From assembly GCA_018060305.1 (NCBI GenBank), contig JAGOWF010000095.1, positions 1-9,419 of the forward strand: 9,419 nucleotides of DNA, read 5' to 3'. A program made the position numbers and the translations under genes. The notes beneath the pieces were generated by a model. It had not been told where the DNA came from, ran no database searches, and worked only from the letters and a program-made list of their open reading frames with translations. This document shows, piece by piece, positions 6,432-9,419 of the stretch (positions within the stretch are counted from its first letter, which is position 1; each line of letters opens with the position of its first letter). Source of the DNA: Pyrinomonadaceae bacterium (GTDB lineage Bacteria > Acidobacteriota > Blastocatellia > Pyrinomonadales > Pyrinomonadaceae).

Positions 6432-7214
6432 ATGACCAAAGTATTCAACACCGATATTTTACAGGGCAAAGTTGCTTTTGTAACAGGCGGCGGGACGGGC
6501 ATTACGGGCGGAGTGGCCAGGGCGTTTGCCGAGCACGGTGCGAAGCTCGCCATCGCGAGCCGCAAAGAGGAGAACCTCGCAGCGATGAAAGAGACGGTCG
6601 AGGCGTTTGGTGGTGAATGTTTTACTTTTGCGGCTGACGTTCGCGAATACGAGGCTGTCGAGCGGGCAATTGGCGCGACGGTCGAGCATTACGGCAAGAT
6701 CGACATTGTCGTGAACGGAGCGGCTGGCAACTTTCTGTGTGCGGCCGACCAGCTTTCGGCGAACGGTTTTGGCACCGTTATCGATATCGACACCAAGGGC
6801 ACGTTCAACGTCTCGCGTGCTGCATTCGAGGCGTTAAAAGCGTCAAAAGGCCAGCTCATCAATATCTCGGCGACGCTGCATTATCTCGCGACGCCCATGC
6901 AGATACATGTCTCGGCCGCGAAGGCCGGCGTCGATGCGATCACCCGAAACCTCTCGGTCGAATGGGGCCGCCACGGCATCCGCGTCAATGGCATCGCCCC
7001 GGGCCCGATCGAAGACACCGAGGGGATGAAACGCCTGCTGATGCCAGAGTTAAAAGAGAAACTGGTGCGAAAGATACCGATCGGCCGCTTTGGCCGCATC
7101 GCCGACATCGAGAATGCGGCATTGTTCCTCGCGTCTGATGCCGCAAGCTACGTCAACGGCGTCACGCTCGTCGTTGATGGCGGAAGTTGGCTGCTCGGGA
7201 CGAGCTTGACCTAA
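6432..7214 (+). CDS. 2,4-dienoyl-CoA reductase-like short-chain dehydrogenase
   Basis: Predicted NADP(H)-dependent oxidoreductase of the SDR superfamily, closest in motifs to peroxisomal 2,4-dienoyl-CoA reductase (DECR2), which helps degrade unsaturated fatty acids. The 260-residue product has the Rossmann loop VTGGGTGIT (17-25), AADV (67-70), NGAAGNFLC (95-103), VIDIDTKGTFNVSR (116-129), Ser146 in NISATL, Lys164 in SAAKAGVDA, VEWGRHGIRVNGIAPGPI (176-193) with TEG (196-198), and VVDGGSW near the end. The classical YxxxK tyrosine is absent: Val160 takes its place, as expected for the DECR-type subfamily, whose human DECR2 member has Ala there. The Gly-rich loop has Thr25 where Gly is usual. 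ATG 6432 is chosen because the open frame upstream of it (from 6375) is repeat-derived. No Shine-Dalgarno. It may be transcribed with trpG, but the hairpin repeat between them makes this uncertain. Confidence 0.92.
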   Translation: MTKVFNTDILQGKVAFVTGGGTGITGGVARAFAEHGAKLAIASRKEENLAAMKETVEAFGGECFTFAADVREYEAVERAIGATVEHYGKIDIVVNGAAGNFLCAADQLSANGFGTVIDIDTKGTFNVSRAAFEALKASKGQLINISATLHYLATPMQIHVSAAKAGVDAITRNLSVEWGRHGIRVNGIAPGPIEDTEGMKRLLMPELKEKLVRKIPIGRFGRIADIENAALFLASDAASYVNGVTLVVDGGSWLLGTSLT

Positions 7215-7224
7215 TGGCAAAGCC

Positions 7225-7297
7225 TTAACCACATAGGCACATAGGACACATAGTGATTAGATCGCTTTCTATGTGTTCTATGTTCCTATGTGGTTAA
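7225..7297. repeat. Inverted repeat (CACATAGG type) just upstream of trpG
   Basis: The left arm (7225-7253) starts TTAACCACATAGGCACATAG and continues for 29 nt; the right arm (7269-7297) is its reverse complement at 27 of 29 positions, with a 15-nt loop. Arms are built from CAC/ATAGG units at about 10-bp spacing. The right arm ends nine bases before the trpG GTG. In RNA it would form a very stable hairpin, but there is no U-tract, so a classical terminator is unlikely. The unit sequence differs from the repeat at 6310-6400, while the outer AACCAC/GTGGTT ends are shared. Confidence 0.85.
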
Positions 7298-7306
7298 ATT
7301 CTCCCG

Positions 7307-7873
7307 GTGCTTCTCATCATCGACAATTACGATTCGTTCACTTACAACCTCGTGCAATATCTCGGCGAGCTCGGCGCTGAGATGCGCGTCGTGATGAACG
7401 ATGAGGTGACAACGGATTATATCGAAAATTCGATCAAACCTACACGAATCCTGATCTCGCCGGGGCCGGGAACGCCAGACACGGCCGGAATTTCTCTCAA
7501 CGTGATCGAACGCTTCGCAGGCAAGGTGCCGATACTCGGCGTCTGTCTCGGGCATCAGGCGATCGGGCAGCATTTTGGCGGGCGTGTCGTGCGCTCACCG
7601 GTCCCGGTGCACGGCAAGCCGACGCGCATCAGACACGACGGGCTAACTGTTTTTAGCGGAATCCCGAACGATTTTGAGGCCGGGCGATATCATTCGCTGG
7701 TCGTTGCTCGCGACGGCTGGCCAGAGGTCTTGGAAGTGTCAGCAGAGTCACCTGACAGCCTCGTCATGGGACTGAGACATAAGACGCTGCCGATCGAGGG
7801 CGTGCAGTTTCATCCTGAATCGATCCTAACCGAACACGGGCGACGTCTTTTGCAGAACTTCTTAGATCTATAG
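7307..7873 (+). CDS. trpG: Anthranilate synthase glutamine amidotransferase component TrpG (possibly also PabA)
   Basis: Class I glutamine amidotransferase that hydrolyses glutamine and passes ammonia to TrpE for anthranilate synthesis (first committed step of tryptophan synthesis); in many bacteria the same subunit also serves PabB in folate synthesis. The 188-residue length is normal. Seen: N terminus MLLIIDNYDSFTYNLVQYL (with GTG as first codon), the ISPGPGTP oxyanion region (50-57), the nucleophile Cys80 in GVCLGHQAIG (78-87), RYHSL, and catalytic His169 and Glu171 in VQFHPESILT. The start at GTG 7307 is forced by the conserved N terminus. No Shine-Dalgarno; the start is preceded by TTCTCCCG and by the inverted repeat. 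trpD follows after 55 bp, which favours TrpG over a dedicated PabA. No trpE in the window. Confidence 0.93.
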   Translation: MLLIIDNYDSFTYNLVQYLGELGAEMRVVMNDEVTTDYIENSIKPTRILISPGPGTPDTAGISLNVIERFAGKVPILGVCLGHQAIGQHFGGRVVRSPVPVHGKPTRIRHDGLTVFSGIPNDFEAGRYHSLVVARDGWPEVLEVSAESPDSLVMGLRHKTLPIEGVQFHPESILTEHGRRLLQNFLDL

Positions 7874-7888
7874 CCTCTGATCCCCTGA

Positions 7889-7921
7889 TTCGTGTCTTTT
7901 CGTGTCTTTTCGTGGTTAAAT
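7889..7921. repeat. Single-arm 10-bp periodic repeat (CGTGTCTTTT type) upstream of trpD
   Basis: CGTGTCTTTT occurs twice in tandem (7891-7910), followed by CGTGGTTAAAT (7911-7921). On the minus strand this is AACCACG followed by 10-bp units of CACGAAAAGA, the same plan as the repeats at 6310-6400 and 7225-7297 but with no opposite arm. GTGGTT ends 11 nt before the trpD ATG, exactly the distance seen at trpG. Confidence 0.7.
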
Positions 7922-7928
7922 CTTTCCT

Positions 7929-9011
7929 ATGCCCGCTTCCCGTTCAGATTGGCTTAAGTCATCTCCGCTTGCCGCGACGAACCCAAAGGCAGATACGCCG
8001 CTGTTCCCATATCTGGCGAAACTTGTCCGCGGTGAGGATCTGTCAGCGGACGAGGCGGCAAAATTCTTTTCGGCGATCACGAGTGGGCAGTGCGGATCGA
8101 ACCAGGTCGCCGCGGCCCTCACGGCCTTGACCGCAAAGGGCGAGACTCACGAGGAACTCGCCGGCATGACCAGCGTGATGCGCTCGCTGGCCGTAAAGAT
8201 CAGAGCACCAAAAACCGCTGTCGATATCGCCGGAACAGGCTCATCTCCGGCAAGGACATTCAGCGTATCGACGGCCGCGGCATTTGTCGCCGCCGGTGCC
8301 GGCCTCGTCGTTGCCAAGCAGAGCAATCGCGGTATCACAACTAAGGCGGGCAGCACCGACGTTCTCAGCGAGCTCGGCGTCAAGATGACGGGCGAGCCTG
8401 AGGTCGCCCAGACGAGCCTGAGCGGAGCAGGACTTTGCTTCATGTTCGCACCGAAGTTCTATCCCGCTTTGAGGCGTCTCGCCGATGTGCGCAGCGCGCT
8501 CGGGATTCGCACGTGCCTAAATATCCTCGGCCTGATGGCAAATCCCGCGGGCGTTAACCGCCAGCTTCTCGGCGTTTGGCACAGATCGTTGATCGAGCCC
8601 ATGACCCGTGCGCTGTCGATACTCAAGAGCGAAATGGCGTGGGTCATCCATGGGCACGACGGTCTCGATGAGGTAACGCTCACCGGCAAGACGTTTGTCG
8701 GCGCCGTAAAAGGCAATGACATTCGTGCCTACACTATTTTACCGAGCGATTTTGGCCTCAAACCGGGCAAGATCGGTCATCTTAAAGTCGCAAGCGCAAA
8801 AGAAGGCGCGGCGATCATCTGCGATGTCCTCGGCGGTCAACGCCGCGACGAAGCGCGTTCGCTTATCGTCATCAATGCCGCCGCCGCTCTTGTCGTCGGC
8901 GGCCTCGCACCAGATCCGATGCACGCCGCCCGCCTCGCCGAACGCTCGATCGACAGCGGCATGGCCCAGAACAAACTCGACCGGCTTATTCAGGTAACAA
9001 ACAGGAAGTAG
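7929..9011 (+). CDS. trpD: Anthranilate phosphoribosyltransferase TrpD, divergent glycine-rich loop
   Basis: Transfers the phosphoribosyl group of PRPP to anthranilate, second step of tryptophan synthesis after TrpEG. At 360 residues it is slightly longer than the usual ~340, because of about 24 extra N-terminal residues before LFPYLAKLVRGEDLSADEA. The helical N-terminal part is followed by the phosphoribosyl-binding region: DIAGTGSSPARTFSVST (99-115), AAAFVAAGAG (116-125), KQSNR (130-134), TKAGSTDVLSELG (138-150), LGIRTCLNILGLMANPAG (191-208) and HGHDGLDE (241-248), whose Asp-Glu should bind Mg2+. Several usually invariant positions differ: GTGGD is GTGSS, KHGNR is KQSNR, and LLGP is ILGL. 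The fold is clear; activity is likely but less certain than normal. Same strand as trpG, 55 bp downstream. ATG 7929 has no Shine-Dalgarno. A paralogue with another phosphoribosyl substrate is the main alternative. Confidence 0.87.
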   Translation: MPASRSDWLKSSPLAATNPKADTPLFPYLAKLVRGEDLSADEAAKFFSAITSGQCGSNQVAAALTALTAKGETHEELAGMTSVMRSLAVKIRAPKTAVDIAGTGSSPARTFSVSTAAAFVAAGAGLVVAKQSNRGITTKAGSTDVLSELGVKMTGEPEVAQTSLSGAGLCFMFAPKFYPALRRLADVRSALGIRTCLNILGLMANPAGVNRQLLGVWHRSLIEPMTRALSILKSEMAWVIHGHDGLDEVTLTGKTFVGAVKGNDIRAYTILPSDFGLKPGKIGHLKVASAKEGAAIICDVLGGQRRDEARSLIVINAAAALVVGGLAPDPMHAARLAERSIDSGMAQNKLDRLIQVTNRK

Positions 9012-9084
9012 CTATCCACTTGACTGCCCACCGAAGCGATCCGATTTTCTTCAGTGGATAGTGGTTAGTTGATAGTGGTTAGTT
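9012..9084. repeat. Inverted plus 14-bp tandem repeat between trpD and lpxK
   Basis: CTATCCACT (9012-9020) is the exact reverse complement of AGTGGATAG (9053-9061). GATAGTGGTTAGTT is present twice in perfect tandem (9057-9070, 9071-9084). The second GTGGTT ends 16 nt before the lpxK ATG. The arrangement echoes the other gene-proximal repeats (a GTGGTT-containing arm facing the downstream start), with a 14-bp rather than 10-bp unit. The left arm is short, as if decayed. Confidence 0.7.
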
Positions 9085-9096
9085 AATAATTAGGCG

Positions 9097-9419
9097 ATGC
9101 TGTCGCTGATCGCATCCATTTACGGCAAGCTAATCAGTGTGCGAAATCGCCTGTATGACACGGGTGTGCTCGCTACGTTTTATCTCGGAGCGCGGACGAT
9201 CAGCATTGGGAATATCACGACGGGCGGCACCGGAAAGACGCCTCTGGTCGCGTATGTCGCGGGCCTGCTTGCTGATCGCGGTGAGACGGTCTGCATACTG
9301 ACACGCGGCTATGGCCGCAAGGACGCGAAGCGGCGAGTGCTCGTATCTGATGGCGAGACAGTTCTCGTCGATGCCGCAACCGGCGGCGACGAACCGGTTG
9401 AGCTGGCACGAAAGCTGGT
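9097..9419 (+). CDS. lpxK: Tetraacyldisaccharide 4'-kinase LpxK, 3' end outside window
   Basis: Inner-membrane kinase that phosphorylates the 4' position of the tetraacyl-disaccharide-1-phosphate intermediate to give lipid IVA in lipid A biosynthesis. The first 107 residues are present of roughly 330-350 expected. An N-terminal hydrophobic/amphipathic segment (residues 1-30, including the NRLYD segment) is consistent with membrane association. The atypical LpxK Walker A follows as IGNITTGGTGKTP (37-49), then TRGYGR (69-74) and GDEP (97-100), all family hallmarks. ATG 9097 is the first start after the repeat; an AGG lies only two bases upstream, too close to be a good ribosome site. It follows trpD by 85 bp with no functional link to it. 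It shows that the host makes lipid A. Confidence 0.93.
   Translation, partial: MLSLIASIYGKLISVRNRLYDTGVLATFYLGARTISIGNITTGGTGKTPLVAYVAGLLADRGETVCILTRGYGRKDAKRRVLVSDGETVLVDAATGGDEPVELARKL

Noticed and set aside
7215..7306. Trp leader peptide or attenuator before trpG
   Set aside because: No short frame with tandem Trp codons and no terminator/antiterminator pair; the hairpin is a repeat of a dispersed type.
9020..9048. Promoter for lpxK with TTGACT and a downstream hexamer
   Set aside because: At 17-bp spacing the -10 position reads GATTTT (3 of 6), too weak to call.
1..9419. A novel defence or mobile gene system
   Set aside because: All genes except the lipoprotein belong to recognisable house-keeping or metabolic families; there is no transposase, integrase, nuclease or toxin gene. 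Unusual content is in the repeats and regulatory sites.

Overview
The window looks like a chromosomal segment of a diderm (Gram-negative-type) soil bacterium of moderate-to-high GC. An LpxK gene implies lipid A and therefore an outer membrane. The hrcA-grpE-dnaK order, the peroxisomal-type dienoyl-CoA reductase, the divergent TrpD, and the short 10-bp-periodic and REP-like intergenic repeats together suggest Acidobacteriota, perhaps class Blastocatellia. That placement is inference from gene style and was not tested by any search.

Region 1 (1-3706, minus strand) is a heat-shock operon transcribed leftward: hrcA (repressor), grpE (nucleotide-exchange factor), then dnaK (Hsp70), whose 3' end runs off the window. 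A degenerate but correctly spaced CIRCE operator overlaps a good sigma-70-type promoter upstream of hrcA, so the operon is probably autoregulated by HrcA.

Region 2 (3707-4724) starts with an AT-rich divergent promoter region carrying two tandem 20-bp palindrome-like boxes. A plus-strand gene for a SprT-like zinc metalloprotease follows. Its N-terminal half looks like a decayed second copy of the protease fold. A roughly 205-bp REP/MITE-like element with 33-34-bp terminal inverted repeats fills the gap between this gene and the convergent gene after it.

Region 3 (4725-6432) is a minus-strand gene for a large predicted lipoprotein of unknown function. Its start codon and much of its signal peptide are encoded inside an intergenic-type inverted repeat.

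Region 4 (6432-9419, plus strand) holds a 2,4-dienoyl-CoA-reductase-like SDR, trpG and trpD (glutamine amidotransferase component of anthranilate synthase, and anthranilate phosphoribosyltransferase), and the start of lpxK (lipid A 4'-kinase). Every gene here is preceded, close to its start codon, by a member of one style of short repeat: arms containing GTGGTT with 10- or 14-bp internal periodicity, most of them in inverted pairs. These four gene-proximal repeats, the signal peptide built from one of them, the tandem operator-like boxes and the two-domain SprT-like protein are the most unusual things in the window. No tRNA, rRNA, CRISPR array, insertion-sequence transposase or phage gene was found.
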